Assembly: GCF_042242105.1 (NCBI RefSeq)
Contig: NC_092014.1
Span: 2,431,374-2,495,373 of the forward strand
Direction: 5' to 3'
Source: Pempheris klunzingeri
Taxonomy: Eukaryota > Chordata > Actinopteri > Acropomatiformes > Pempheridae
DNA: 64,000 bases
Shown here: piece after piece, positions 1-12,451 of the stretch
Numbering within the stretch: the stretch's first letter is position 1
How the letters are laid out: each line of letters opens with the position of its first letter
The notes under the pieces: model-generated
The model's database searches: none
What the model saw: the letters and a program-made list of their open reading frames with translations, nothing else
Told to the model about the DNA's origin: nothing
Position numbers and translations under genes: made by a program

Positions 1-217
1 AGTACTTCAAATTCTGTTTTTGGTGTTTCTTTAGTTCAGCATTTTATTTTGAAACGTGGAGCCGGAAGCAGTTTGTTACATTTTAGCTAGCTTAGCACTT
101 AGCTTCCTCCGCTCAGTCAGTCTCAGAGGAGCGGAGCGATGCTAGGCGCCTGACCGCGGGACTGAAGGCACAGCCCGGCTCCAAAATCAGACCGCACCCC
201 TCCGGAGTCCGGTCTGG
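1..217 (+). other. ccsap: candidate non-coding first exon (5' UTR) of ccsap
   Basis: The stretch is GC-richer than what follows and ends in a good donor (CTGG then GTGAGT at 218-223). The only ATG noticed, near 139, opens a four-codon frame that closes at once, so the exon would be untranslated. It lies on the same strand as ccsap, 2.3 kb upstream of the first coding exon, whose acceptor is at 2547-2548. The link is inferred from position and splice signals; it could belong to another transcript. The intron 218-2548 shows no coding signal. Confidence 0.4.
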
Positions 218-1117
218 GTGAGTACCCTTTTATCTGACATTAAAATCCAGCCGTTAAACCCGTTTTTCTTTTCCGCCCTCGCCGTGTTCACTGACGGGGC
301 TTGGAGCGGGCAGGTGACGGTAACGGCTGTGGATAAATGGCTGTTGCCTGTTTTCACTCGACTGCTGTCATTTAAAAACTCATATTTACACTCTTAATGT
401 CATTTTCTTCACCTTTAAAACACACACGTTTGTTTTATGGAGCTCCTCTGTGTGTTTTTAGGCTTTAATTATTTTAAAAAATACGATATTTTGGGGGGGT
501 ATAACCGATGAAATTAAACCCTTCAAAATAAGACGCATATCTGTTTCAGTTACATTAAAAAAAAATCACCAATAAATCAGAAATAATTATCTGTTTGACA
601 CCAAATTAATGTCAAATATTGCCCCGATTTCGTCCTTGGATCAGATGTAGGCCAGCTGAGATAAATGAATATTTAATGTAGTTTATTTTCACTAAAGATA
701 ACAGGTTTTTATATAATAAAATAAAGGGGAATGTGTGTGTGTGTGTAGGCGGGAGGACTCCTGGCAGAAATAGATGGTGTGTTATCGGTCGTGTATCGAT
801 ACCAGCTGTAGTACAGTGAGTTGTGAGACTATAATAAGCCTCAATCCTCCTCTGCCCCCAGTATAATCTGCTGTGGAGGGGGTGGGCGGGGCTTACAGGT
901 AGACCACACCTGACAGAGCTACGTCACCAAGGGCTGCAGGTAGATCCCGTCAGAAACCTACACTTCATTAGCCTGGTAGGTTTTTCTCAGCAGAGCTGGA
1001 GGGTAGCTAACTACATTTACTTGAGTACACATTTGAGGTACTTCTACTTCATCTCAGAGGTACATGTTGTACTTTTTACTGCACTACATTTATCTGATAG
1101 TGTTTGTCGCTGTATAG

Positions 1118-2060
1118 ACGGAGGTTTTTGCACCTGAAAGATATGAAAAGGCTGTAAATTGTGCAGAAATATAACATAATATTATATATTCACAATATGA
1201 TCATATTGTGTATTGATAAAATATTTAAAAAATTAAATAAAACGCTGCCTAGTTTCTACGTTCCTGCTCCGGAAAGTAAGTCCAGGATTTGTTGTTCTTA
1301 TTTTTCACAAATTTCTAATGTAGGATTGTTTCATAAATTGATAAGTAGATTAAAAACGGGTTAATTGATCGCACGCTTCTCAAACTTCTTTATGCAATAA
1401 GATTCAACTATGGCTGCCAGTAACTAATATTTTCATTTCTGATTAATCAACGAGCTTCTCGACGAGGGAAAATGCCAATAATTAGATTTTTCATAGAAAC
1501 TAACATGATTTGATGTGATACTGTCCTTTTGTCTGATCAGGTATTGAATTTTATATTGCACATGAAGAATAAATAAAGTGATTATCAAAATAGTTGCAGA
1601 TTTGTACCTACAAGATCTTCTATCATTGGATCAATCGACACTACAGTGTTCGTTACGTCACTGATGAAGGTTTTTGCAGACAAAACATACAAGAAGCTTC
1701 TAAAATTAGCAGAAATATAAAGTAACATTATATGTATAACAATGAATATTGAACTATTGGCGAGTATAAAACACGCTGCCTAGTTTTTACGTTCCTGCGC
1801 AGGAATTAAAAGTAAAATAAAAACAGATTAATTCATCACATGCTGCCCAGTTTTTATGTAACTTCCAACCATGGCTGGGAATAACAGTAATTCTCATTTC
1901 TGATCAATCTGCAGATGATTTTCTGGAGTAGTTGATTGATTTGTCTATCAATAAATTGTCAGGTTAGTGGAAGAATGCTGATAATTATGATTTCTCAGAA
2001 TCCAACATGACTTAATCTGATACCGTCTTTTTGTCAAAACGTCAAAGTTATTGAATTTAT
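1118..2060 (+). repeat. diverged direct duplication in ccsap intron 1
   Basis: Two similar blocks start near 1118 and 1664, about 546 bases apart. Each runs from a GAGGTTTTTGCA-like start through an AT-rich section to a shared 'cgctgcctagttt...acgttcctgc' segment and then 'ttctgat(t/c)aat'. They look like an old tandem duplication of non-coding DNA. No coding content is seen. Confidence 0.5.
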
Positions 2061-2586
2061 CATCACACATGACAAAGAAAATCGCACCAAATTACCATAT
2101 TTACCATACAGCACCTGAACACAGACAACAACCTCTGTTTTTATTATTAATTAGTTTTTTTAATTCAAAGCAAAGAACATTTGGTATTTTTTTGCATAAA
2201 AATGAATGAATGAGTAAATGAAAATACCAATCGGATTAATCGACAAATTTCTTTCTGCTCTAGTTTCAAGCAGCGTTACTTTATTTATATGTATATATAT
2301 ATATATATACACAGTATATTGTATTTGTATCACAGGAAGACTTTAAAGCCTTTAGGTCTTTATTTCTTTGCCTCCCTTCGTCCTCCCAGAGTTTTACGTC
2401 CTGTCGTAAAGACGGTTTAGATCTGATGAACGTGCGTCCATTTGTCCTTCTCTTACCTCGTGATGATAAGCAGGCGACGTCGCTCATCTCGTCTTATGGG
2501 ACAATCCTGCTGAGTGCTGCTGTTTTTATTATTTTATTTCCCCTCCAGTGTTTCCAGAGCCAGACACGAGCAGTGACCAGGAAACC

Positions 2587-5507
2587 ATGGTGACCAAGAA
2601 GATCCGGACGGAGTACATGAAGAAGTTCAGGGATCCCAAATGGGAGACGTTTTCCAAGTGTTACGAGGACTCTGTGAAGTACCGGCTGACCCGGCGGGTG
2701 ATGGAGCATACCCACAAGCCCTGGTTCTGGGACGGCTGGGACAGCGGCTCCGACTCCAGCGGCTGGTCCACGCCGAGGCCGACCAGGAACAAAGTCGTCC
2801 CCCTGTCCCTCCCGCCGCCGCCGGCGTGCTCGGAGGGGAAACAGAGGCCGTGCAGCCCCGGGCAGAAACCGCCTTCTGAGGACGGAGAGGCTGAGGTGGG
2901 AGCTGGAGACGCTGCACCGACCGCAGGTTAGAGGGCTGTTTGTAATCATTTATTAGTCGATTAAGTGATTAGTCGATCGGCAGAAAATGAATGTGAGGAT
3001 TTTCTCTTTTTCTCTATTGAAACCTGAATAAATCTGTCACTGTGTTTAGATTCAGTGAAAATACAGAAGTCATTGTGAAAAAGGCTCAGAATAAAACATG
3101 AATATTCTTCACGAAGACATTAGAGACTAATGTCTTCGTGAAGAATATTCATGTTTTATTCTTTTATTTAAAGTATTTTAACTTTTTCCTTCATGTGCTG
3201 GTTTACGTCTCTTTGTCAGAAGGATAAGAACCGACTGCAAGGTGTCGTTAACCTCTAAAATGATCTGTAAAACACAATCCTAGAAGAACCCGTTCCAGAT
3301 CAATGAGGGTAATCTCACCTGGGTCTGTGTTTGATGTGAGGAAACAGAGATGGTCTGTGCTGCAGTTGAAGGGGTTGTGATAATGTGTTTGTGGTTTCCT
3401 GTCCCACGTCCAGGAATATTTTTAGGATAATCCAACAGACCCAGGAGAGGAGTTTCTTTGTGCTTCCTCTGACAGTATGAGGGCCAGAGGCTGGTTTACC
3501 TCTGAGGACGCTGAAGCTAAAAATATTTGGACTGAAGGTTCGGCGCTCAGACGGGACTCGTTTCTCCAGTTCAGACTTTGAGCTCAGATAGAAAACATGC
3601 GGCTGAAATCTGAATATTAATAAGGATAATTAATATTCAGTTTTCAGCCACCACTGACAGTAGACTGATATTACTGCAGAAATTACAATCTTTAATCTAA
3701 AAAATGTGTTTTTTTTCTTCTCGAGCCCACTAGTTGTGTTGTTTTTCAGATTAGGTGAAGTTCAAGGGGCTTCGACCTGGACTGAACTAATTTAATTTTA
3801 ATTTAACAAGTCTGGTTATAATCAAATCATCAGCATGCACTCAGAGGCTCCAGCTGCAGCCAACAAACAGAATTCAATGAGAAAATGTTTTTTAAGTAAA
3901 TCTTTTCCTCTGTGATTCTAACCTTCGCTGTTTTCCGTGTCTCAGTTATAGAAAATGGTGTGAATGAAGCCAGCGGCGGTTTGGCGGCAGCGGCGGCTCA
4001 GACCACCAGCGGACCCACAGACGACACGGCGACAGACAACGGTCCAGCCGACACGGCGTCCTCTGACGGGGAGCAGGTAAACCCGGCGCCGAAGCGATGT
4101 CACCGGCGCCGCACCCCTCGGTCTGAGCCCAGACACCGAGACAGCTCGCACGACGGCAAACCGGCCGTCGTCCGCAAACCGCCGAGAGCCAAGAGCCAAC
4201 CAGCGATCAGCACCAAGGAGAACGGGAGACCGTCCAGCCGACTGGACTGGACGGAGAGGACGGAGGTCAGGAGGACGCTGAATGATGTGAGTGTTTGTCT
4301 CACTGAGGACGCTTTTAAATACACAGCTTTATTAGGCAAGAACAGCAGGATGAGTTATAACTGTAACCTATCTGTACCTATCCTCTAAATGACTGGGAGG
4401 TCCAAAAAGTTTGGGAATTGTTCCAGTAGATCAACTCAGCCGGCAGCCGCAAACAAATTCCAATGGCTGCAACATGATCCTTTGGGACAACTGCACCTGA
4501 TCACAGTAGGTCCACTAAAAGAGCTTGTTTGATCCACTGACAGGCTCAGAGTGTTATTCTAAGTGTGTGACAGCATCATGGAAAGGATCCCTACAGAGAG
4601 AGACCTGGAAGATCCTTTTGGTTTAACCACAAACAGGGATTTTATCTTGCAGAACACAGGAGTGGCTGGTCTACCACTTCCTCGATCAGTTAGTTTGTTT
4701 GTGTTATTGTTTTACACAGATAAACAAAATAAACCTTTAAACCAGATGTTTTAAAGAGTTAGTTTGGATCCAAAGTAACTATTTAAAACGCCAAAGTCCC
4801 AGCAACTACACAAGTAGCATTCATGTTCTGCGAGGCAAAATCCCTGTTTTAGTGAATGTAGTCTGGTGTGTGTGCTGTTTGTGGTTAAACCAAAAGGATC
4901 TTCCAGGTCTCTCTCTGTAGGGATCCTTTCCATGATGCTGTCACACACTTAGAATAACACTCTGAGCCTGTCAGTGGATCAAACAAGCTCTTTTAGTGGA
5001 CCTACTGTGATCAGGTGCAGTTGTCCCAAAGGATCACGATGTAGCCCATTTTGTAGCTGCTGACCGAGGTAAATAAAACATACTGTACATCACTGCCGAC
5101 CATTTTCCAATAAATAGTGAATAATGTCATTTAAAAAGAGGAACGACTGAAGAGTGTATTAGTTTAAAATGTAGAGGAGGAAGAGTAGAGGAGTCTGTCG
5201 GAGCAGCTCGACTTCGATCTCAGGACACCAGAGAAGAGAAGCCGTGTCACCAAACACTCTGCAAACATTAATAATAAAGTGCCGGTGTGCTTTTCGGAAA
5301 CGACTCCTCTCTGGTTTCTCCTCTCAGAGCAGCACGTCCGACGCCTGCGTCCAGACCCGGCGAGAGTCCGACAAGCGGAGCTCCAACCTGGACCGGCGGC
5401 GGGCTCGGTCAGCTGACCTGGACAAGATGAGGCGGTCGCAGCTGACGGTGGTGGAGGACCGCTGGATGACGGAGTACATGCGCTGCTTCTCGGCCCGGCT
5501 GAGGTAG
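2587..5507 (+). CDS. ccsap: centriole, cilia and spindle-associated protein (CCSAP)
   Basis: Coding exons are 2587-2926, 3946-4286 and 5328-5507 (phases 1 and 0 at the two introns), giving 286 residues; the human protein is about 270. The start ATG has a strong ACCATGG context. The N-terminal block (about residues 4-50, EYMKKF, DPKWE, YRLTRR, KPWFWD) and the C-terminal block (RARSADLDK then [12 protein letters not shown]) match the two conserved ends of CCSAP as I remember it. The middle is Ser/Pro/Arg-rich and low in conservation, as expected. CCSAP binds polyglutamylated microtubules at centrioles, cilia and spindles. The intron at 2927-3945 holds a perfect 35-bp hairpin, and the intron at 4287-5327 holds a palindromic MITE. 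It converges on cdc6. The paralogue assignment (a or b) cannot be made here. Confidence 0.9.
3089..3161. repeat. perfect 35-bp inverted repeat with 3-base loop
   Basis: Arms 3089-3123 and 3127-3161 are exact reverse complements, separated by AGA. Transcribed as part of ccsap intron 2, it would fold into a 35-bp hairpin. No second copy was noticed in the window. Confidence 0.9.
4387..5050. mobile_element. palindromic MITE, family A, copy 1
   Basis: Long terminal inverted repeats: the segment around 4493-4635 reappears reversed at about 4880-5022. The left tip begins AAATGACTGG, the same tip found at other copies. The centre has its own weaker palindrome. It has no transposase and sits in ccsap intron 3. 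The same arms occur at 11.2, 30.0, 57.7 and 61.8 kb. Exact ends are uncertain. Confidence 0.75.
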
Positions 5508-6944
5508 AGACGGGGTCCAACCCCCCGCCCTCCCCGACCCCGTTTTTGGGAGAGTAGACACCAGACGAACGGGGGTCGTTAGGTCCGTTCAGCTGAAACA
5601 ACAAGACAAACGGAGAACCGCGGAGACTCGTTACAGCTCGCTTTGTCTTCTTATTGGACCGCAGAGTAACATAAAGTCAAGAAGTGAGCTCAAAATAAGT
5701 TAACTTCACTATTACACAACAAAACAAGTCATCAGATATACATCTAATTTCACCACCAACACCCTTCGACAACTCACATTTTATTCCCCTCAGTTCGGTT
5801 TGTTGAATGGCTCTAAATACTACAGTACCCATAAGCCTCAGCGGCTCTGCCTATGGAAACTGACTAGCTTACTCAGAACTACAGCCTGATCGAGACTGGA
5901 TTTGTTTTAGGCCGATATTATTATTTAAAAGTTGTTTTTTAATCTGATAGTGATACATTGACTATAATTCATTTATTTTTTATATATATAAACACATAAC
6001 AAACATGCTTGATAAGGATCTAATAGTGTTTTTACATAATTGTGACCAAGATAGAGTATGAAGTACTAAAATCTGAATACTGAATATCAGTCAATATTAA
6101 TGATAATAACAATAACTTTGTTTACATAGTACCTTTAAAAACAGAGACAAAAGCAGAATCCTCAGAAGGAAAAATAAGAACAGTGAAGACAAAAGTAAGT
6201 TAAAAGATAAGTTTAAACCAAGATGCAGAAAACACGGTAGAGAAAAGACAGAAGCGTGATGAGAGAAAAGGAGGTAAATGAGATGAAAGACATTTAAAAA
6301 ATGAACATATAAATACAAATAAATGACTATTAAAGCGAGTCTAAAACAAAAAGGTCACATGTGGGTCAACACGTCAGTAACAGACCCAGACAGGATCGAT
6401 TCTGAGCCGAAGCAGAGAAGGCAGGACCACCGTAAGAGAAGTTATCCCAGTTATTCGCTGCCATCTATGCACACACAAAATAAAAGAAGGGACTTTTAGT
6501 TTTAAAACCGCGGTGACCTGATTTAACTCGTCCCACTTCTTCACTCTGTGGTACATTTTGCCCTTTATGATGAAGTAATGAGATTATAGGAGCAGCGTTG
6601 TCTTGTTGCTTCAGCGTCCTCTGAGAGTGAATCGCTGCCGTCGAGGAAAAGAAAAACACGTTTAAAGGACTGTTTCACTCTGAATTTGACTTTATGAACA
6701 TCATTTTAACACTGCTGGGTGTTTAAAGCCCTCCGCACCCTTTAAACACGTTTTAACTTTTAAGTTATGTTAAGTTATGTGTGTCACACCGAGAGAAAAA
6801 ACTAATCTGAGATTTGGGGATTTTAGATTTTTTTAAATTCAAATGTATTCTCATATTTTCTTTAAATATTATGATTATATATAATATATAAATATATATT
6901 ATATAATTCTCATAAAATTCCAAATTTATTCTCATAGAATTATG
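5508..6944 (+). other. ccsap 3' UTR and non-coding flank
   Basis: It begins with the ccsap stop and presumed 3' UTR. I see no exon, RNA gene or recognised transposon here; short open frames are not supported by any similarity. Confidence 0.5.
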
Positions 6945-7568
6945 ACGTTATGTCTCATAACATAATGACTTTTTAATCCAACTGTCATGACTTTATTCTC
7001 ATAAAATTACAACTTTATTTTCACAAAATTACCACTTTATTCTCACAAAATTACCACTTTATTCTCATAAAATTACCACTTTATTCTCATAAAATTACGG
7101 CTTTATTCTCATAAAATTGCCACTTTATTCTCATAAAATTACGGCTTTATTCTCATAAAATTACGGCTTTATTCTCATAAAATTACAACTTTATTCTCAT
7201 GAAATTATGGATTTATTCTAACAAAACTACAACTTTATTCTCACAAAACTACAACTTTATTCTCACAAAATTACAACTTTATTCTCATAAAATTACCACT
7301 TTATTCTCACAAAATTACAACTTTATTCTCATAAAATTACCACTTTATTCTCACAAAATTACCACTTTATTCTCATAAAATTACGGCTTTATTCTCATAA
7401 AATTGCCACTTTATTCTCATAAAATTGCCACTTTATTCTCATACAATTACAACTTTATTCTCATAAAATTACGGCTTTATTCTCATAAAATTACAACTTT
7501 ATTCTCACAAAATTACAACTTAATTCTCACAAAATTACAACTTTATTCTCATAAAATTACAACGTTAT
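6945..7568. repeat. 22-bp minisatellite
   Basis: Roughly 28 head-to-tail copies of a 22-base unit of the form CTCATAAAATTACAACTTTATT, with variants in the ACAAC/ACGGC/ACCAC/TGCCAC position and CTCAC/CTCAT. It lies in the ccsap 3' flank. Confidence 0.9.
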
Positions 7569-8528
7569 TCTTGAAATCTCAGGTGATTTTTTTTCCTCTT
7601 GCTGTGGTCGTGAATAAAACAAGGGTCTAAAATCACTATTAAATGACAACAGTCAGTAATTTTCCGACAGCAGCGATCCAGTTTCTGCTGCGACGGACTG
7701 AAACGTGTTTTTTCTGTTACTGTAGAAGCTGTTTCCAGTTTCATAATGAACAAACGTCAGAGAGAATCGAGTCTTTCTAAGCGTTTATATGTATATAAAA
7801 AAAAAAAGATCACTATTTGAATGTATTTATTTTCTGAGCATGAAGGTCAAACACGCTGCTGTGTTTTATTTTAGCTGTCGAGCTTCTCTCAGACACATTT
7901 TAGTCGTTTTCAGTTCTCTTTTCACAAAGGCAGCTGCTGTGTGAGCGTCTGATTCAAAGGCAGCAGGAAGGACCAAACTGGACTATTTTTGATATTAGAG
8001 AAGTTTGAATCTACAAACTCAAGTTTAGATTAAAATAAGCTACATAGAAACACAGGATTTATCAAATAAAGTTAGTATTTATGGTATTTTTCGGAGTGGA
8101 AACTATATTTAAACTGTGCTACCTTCACAATGATCTCAGAGTTTAGGTTGTTGTTCTTCAGGTTTTGGCACATTGAGAGGCAGCTTCTGGTTTACACTGA
8201 TTTTAATGAGAAATATTCTCTAAAACTAAACAACTGCAGCGCTTAATGCAACATTTACTTCTTAGTGCACTAGTAGGACCAATGAATCCAAACAGAGGAT
8301 ATAAAAGGAGGATTCTCAAGATTAAATAAAATGAAACTCTATAATATTGTTAATTTCTGCTGCTTGAGGCGGCTGAAGTTTAAATCCAGATCCATAAAAA
8401 CTTTATTAACACAAAACGTGCACTATTAAAAGCATGAAATGTAATGTATTTAATGAGCGTGATGATTATTAAGACTGAAGTAATCAATTAAGGAATTCAT
8501 TTGCCTGTTGAAAACTATATAATTTATA

Positions 8529-8589
<61 letters not shown>

Positions 8590-9317
8590 GGTTTAAATGG
8601 AGTTATATCAATAATTTCACCAGTTTACATTGTGAATTTTTGGGAAATTACAGACTAGAAAAATAAAGTTTTATCATATTTTCCTGCCTGAAACGCTTTA
8701 GATGAGTTTCATATTCAAAAAGAGAATGTTTACAACTAATTTAGTATACATTTTAACAGACTTGAACACAATTTAGATTTTGTTTCGATCAAATTAAACT
8801 GGTGGAAAAAAATAATAAACAGAAATTATAAAATTTGCATAGAAATAAGAGGAGAAGAACTTTGTAATTTGTACGACAGTAAATAAATACATTAATATTC
8901 AAATGGCACTTAATCAATAATAACTCCAAATTACATTCACTTCTTTAAAGAAAATAAATTATTGGTGAATTACAAAAATATTAAAACACGTTTTTCCTGC
9001 TAGAAAACCCTGAAACACATTTCAAACAGGGAGGAATGTTTACGACCAATAAAACGTGATTTTAAAATAGATATTTTAACAGATTTTAGCGTCTTGCTGA
9101 TTTTTCCGGCAGCTCCTGTTTAACGACGGAAAGTAGAATTTTAAACTCGTCCGTTTTACAGCAAAGAAAAGTTGTGATCTCGTGTTTCGCTTGTTTTTTT
9201 TTTTTTCTGTCGACTGTTTGACGTAACTTAAGATTGTAAATACGTGGCGATGTCGCCGCCGCGCACCGTGACTGAAACTGAGGGCTAATGTTCACAATGT
9301 ACTTTATTTATTCTTGC

Positions 9318-9350
<33 letters not shown>

Positions 9351-11223
9351 GTGTGATTTGTGAGTTTACCTTTAAAACCGAATGCATAGAAATTCACTGA
9401 GAATGTTGATTTTTGACACACCGGCCGAACCTCGTCGCTCTGAATGTGCAAAACTATTTATTCACTTTTAATTATTTATTATTAGCGTTATTTTAAAAAA
9501 GAAATCGTCTAGAAACGACTCGTTTTCATCCGTGGATCATTTCGTCGTACAGCGTAGAGACGATATCATAACGTGAGCATCGTGAATAAATCCAATACCG
9601 ATGTTTTTAAGTGAGACACAAGATGATAATAATACAAATACTTAAATAAAAAGGTTTGTTTTGTTTCACTCAAAACATTTTTTTAACAAATTAAAAGCTC
9701 AACCCAAAAGGAACTCATTCTTTTACTCACTTTATGTGAACAAAAATGAAAAGTTTGCCTCTGAACTCACTTTTTTAAAAATTGTTTTGTTGTTTTTTTG
9801 CTTTTATTTTAACCTTCAGAAGTATTTAATGTCTTCAGCTGCGTCTTTTTTTGAGTCTTCAGACGTTGATTTCGTGACTCGAAGCTCACAGAGACGACGT
9901 TAAACCGCCTGCAGACGAAGTCAGAGCTGCAAAACAGAGAATTGTTTTTATTTATCATTTTAAACCCCCTAAAAATCCAGTTTTTAACGTTATTAAAATC
10001 ACCACTGAGTCTGACTGTGCGACACCTTTATTCTACTTCAGTCTCCAGCCCTTCAGTCATTGATGCTGCACTTCACTGAATATTTAGTTTCTATGGCTGC
10101 ATCATTTCATCTAATGACAATATTCTACATACAATCATTTCACACACACATATTTGGCATCTAACTAACTTTGAGGTCCTGTGACAGCTTTACCAACGCA
10201 GTAATGGAATAAAACTATTCAAAGAATTATGTCAGATTACGTCAGATTTGTAAGATTCTCAGGCGTCGTCTTACAAAACAAAATGAAAAAAAGTTTGTAT
10301 GTTTCTTAAAAAGTGCGACAGAGGACCAATAAATCATTTCATCATCGTGGAACAGACTGAATAACATGTTTCAGAAAGTTATTTTCCGGTTTCTAAATGT
10401 AATCAACAGATATTCTACTGCTGTGTAACACTTTTAAAATATGTTCCGATGACTTTGACTCTGATGTTTAAAAGAAAAATCCCTTTACAAAGACACCAAG
10501 TCTTGATGTTCAGGTAGAGAGAAGCCGATATGAAGCACGTGAGGTGAAGTGGTCCAAACGGTTCTGTGTTTGCAGATACTTTGTGGTGTGCTTTTCTTTA
10601 TTTTTGGTAGATTTTTAAGATTCAGAACGTTCAGACAATCACATGAGAACAAGCGAACTGTTAAAATAAAAGTTATAGTGTGTGATGAGTTAGTGAAAAG
10701 CAGCTGGAGGAAGTGACTTATCTTTGCGTAGTGTTAACGTGGTTTGTTGGCAGAACAGAAATGTTTATCATACATTTGAATATTTACTCATATTTTATCT
10801 CAAACCTCGTTTACATTTTTTGATCACTGTATTTGTATTTGAAAAACATGCACAATCTATATTTTCATCCACGTTGCTGTGAATAAATCATATTTCAATA
10901 AATTCGTATTTGAATAGTTTATGTTTGTGTCTAACTGGTCTGATGTTATTGGAAGGTTTTTTTCTGAATTAATAGTCGGGCTGAACAGTTAAAATATTGT
11001 AGCGTGTTGACGGGAACATGTTTGGTACAGAACGCAGCAACAATCACATCTGTTTTGTATTTTATTTACTAATCGCACTAAAATTATGAAAATTGATGCA
11101 ATATTTATTTTATTTGCAATTAAAAAGTCTGATGTTTGTGCATGTGTTCAGCTCCACAGGTGGTGAAAGAAACTGGTGTTTAACCCTGGGCTCCATTTTT
11201 ATTTTTCATTGGCAGATACATAC
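7569..11223. other. AT-rich intergenic region between ccsap and cdc6
   Basis: No coding exon found. It contains an (AT)n tract at 8538-8584 and an (ATT)n tract near 9313-9350. The rest is unique-looking AT-rich DNA with several AATAAA hexamers that could end ccsap transcripts. Confidence 0.5.
8538..8584. repeat. (AT)n microsatellite
   Basis: About 23 uninterrupted AT units. Confidence 0.95.
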
Positions 11224-11882
11224 ACTTTTGGAATGGGTCCAGTAGATCACCTCAGCTGGCAGCGAACGAGCTGTGATCCTTTGGGGCAACTGCACCTGAT
11301 CACAGTAGGTCCACTAAAAGAGCTTGTTTGATCCACTGACAGGCTCAGAGTGTTATTCTAAGTGTGTGACAGCATCATGGAAAGGATCCCTACAGAGAGA
11401 GACCTGGAAGATCCTTTTGGTTTAACCACAAACAGCACACACACCAGACTACATTCACTAAAACAGGGATTTTAGAGAACAGGACACAGGAGCTGCTGGT
11501 CTGCTGCTGCCTCCATCAGTTTGTTATTGTGACTTTGTTAGAACCAAACCAACCCTTTTAAACCACCACAATATTTGGATGACAAACAAATTAGCCAATC
11601 GAAGCAGCACAAGACCAGCAGCTCCTGTGTCCTGTTCTCTAAAATCCCTGTTTTAGTGAATGTAGTCTGGTGTGTGTGCTGTTTGTGGTTAAACCAAAAG
11701 GATCTTCCAGGTCTCTCTCTGTAGGGATCCTTTCCATGATGCTGTCACACACTTAGAATAACACTCTGAGCCTGTCAGTGGATCAAACAAGCTCTTTTAG
11801 TGGACCTACTGTGATCAGGTGCCAAAAGATCTCATTACATCCATTGAAGCTCATCCACAGCTGTAGCTACCAGTCATTTAGA
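11224..11882. mobile_element. palindromic MITE, family A, copy 2
   Basis: The left arm (about 11286-11470) and right arm (about 11640-11820) are near-perfect reverse complements over more than 180 bases, including the tract through GGAAAGGATCCCTACAGAGA. The right tip is ACCAGTCATTT, the complement of the left tip of copy 1. It has no protein of its own and lies between convergent ccsap and cdc6. Confidence 0.8.
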
Positions 11883-12451
11883 CAGTAAAACATGTAAAAA
11901 ATAGAGCTCAGGTATCATCAGGAAAATGTACTTGCAGCATATAGAGCGTCCTTCATTACTACTGGGTTTCAGCCACCTGCAGCCTGGTGGATGAAGACGT
12001 GTGGTCTTCTTCAGAGAGCAGCTAGTTTAACCCTTTAATCCAATCAGCCGACGGGTCGATGGGTTTTAAAAAAACCCATTAGACGCATAATGTTTAACCG
12101 CAAATACAACAAACGACTGAGGAGAGAAATAGTAAAGTCATCAATAGAAAGAGGAAACTTTGGCAGAAATAATGAAGAAACCAGATTTAAAACGCCTGAA
12201 CGTTTATTTACAGCATAAAAATGTAAACGTTTCAAATCCAAACTGAAACAAATGCTGTCTGAAACTAATTTTTCCACAACTCAAAAACTGAGCAGGAACA
12301 TCAGTACGAGAAATAAAAATACATTTAAAGATTTCCATTAAGAAAAAAAAAAAAAAAGAAAACTGTACAAATTCTCAGCAAAAATGAGAAAAAAAGAAGT
12401 TAGATAATTTGTTCATCTTTAAAAACCAGATAAAAATCTGCCTGCGGTCGG

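Noticed and set aside
4563-4948. Small frame starting [19 protein letters not shown] seen repeatedly
   Set aside because: It is the translation of the MITE arm and appears on both strands at every copy; not a gene.
6945-7568. Regular spaced repeats that could suggest a CRISPR-like array
   Set aside because: The repeats are contiguous 22-mers without unique spacers, in a vertebrate genome.
7403-7630. Frame with repeated TLFSYN/ILIKL units
   Set aside because: Translation of the 22-bp minisatellite.
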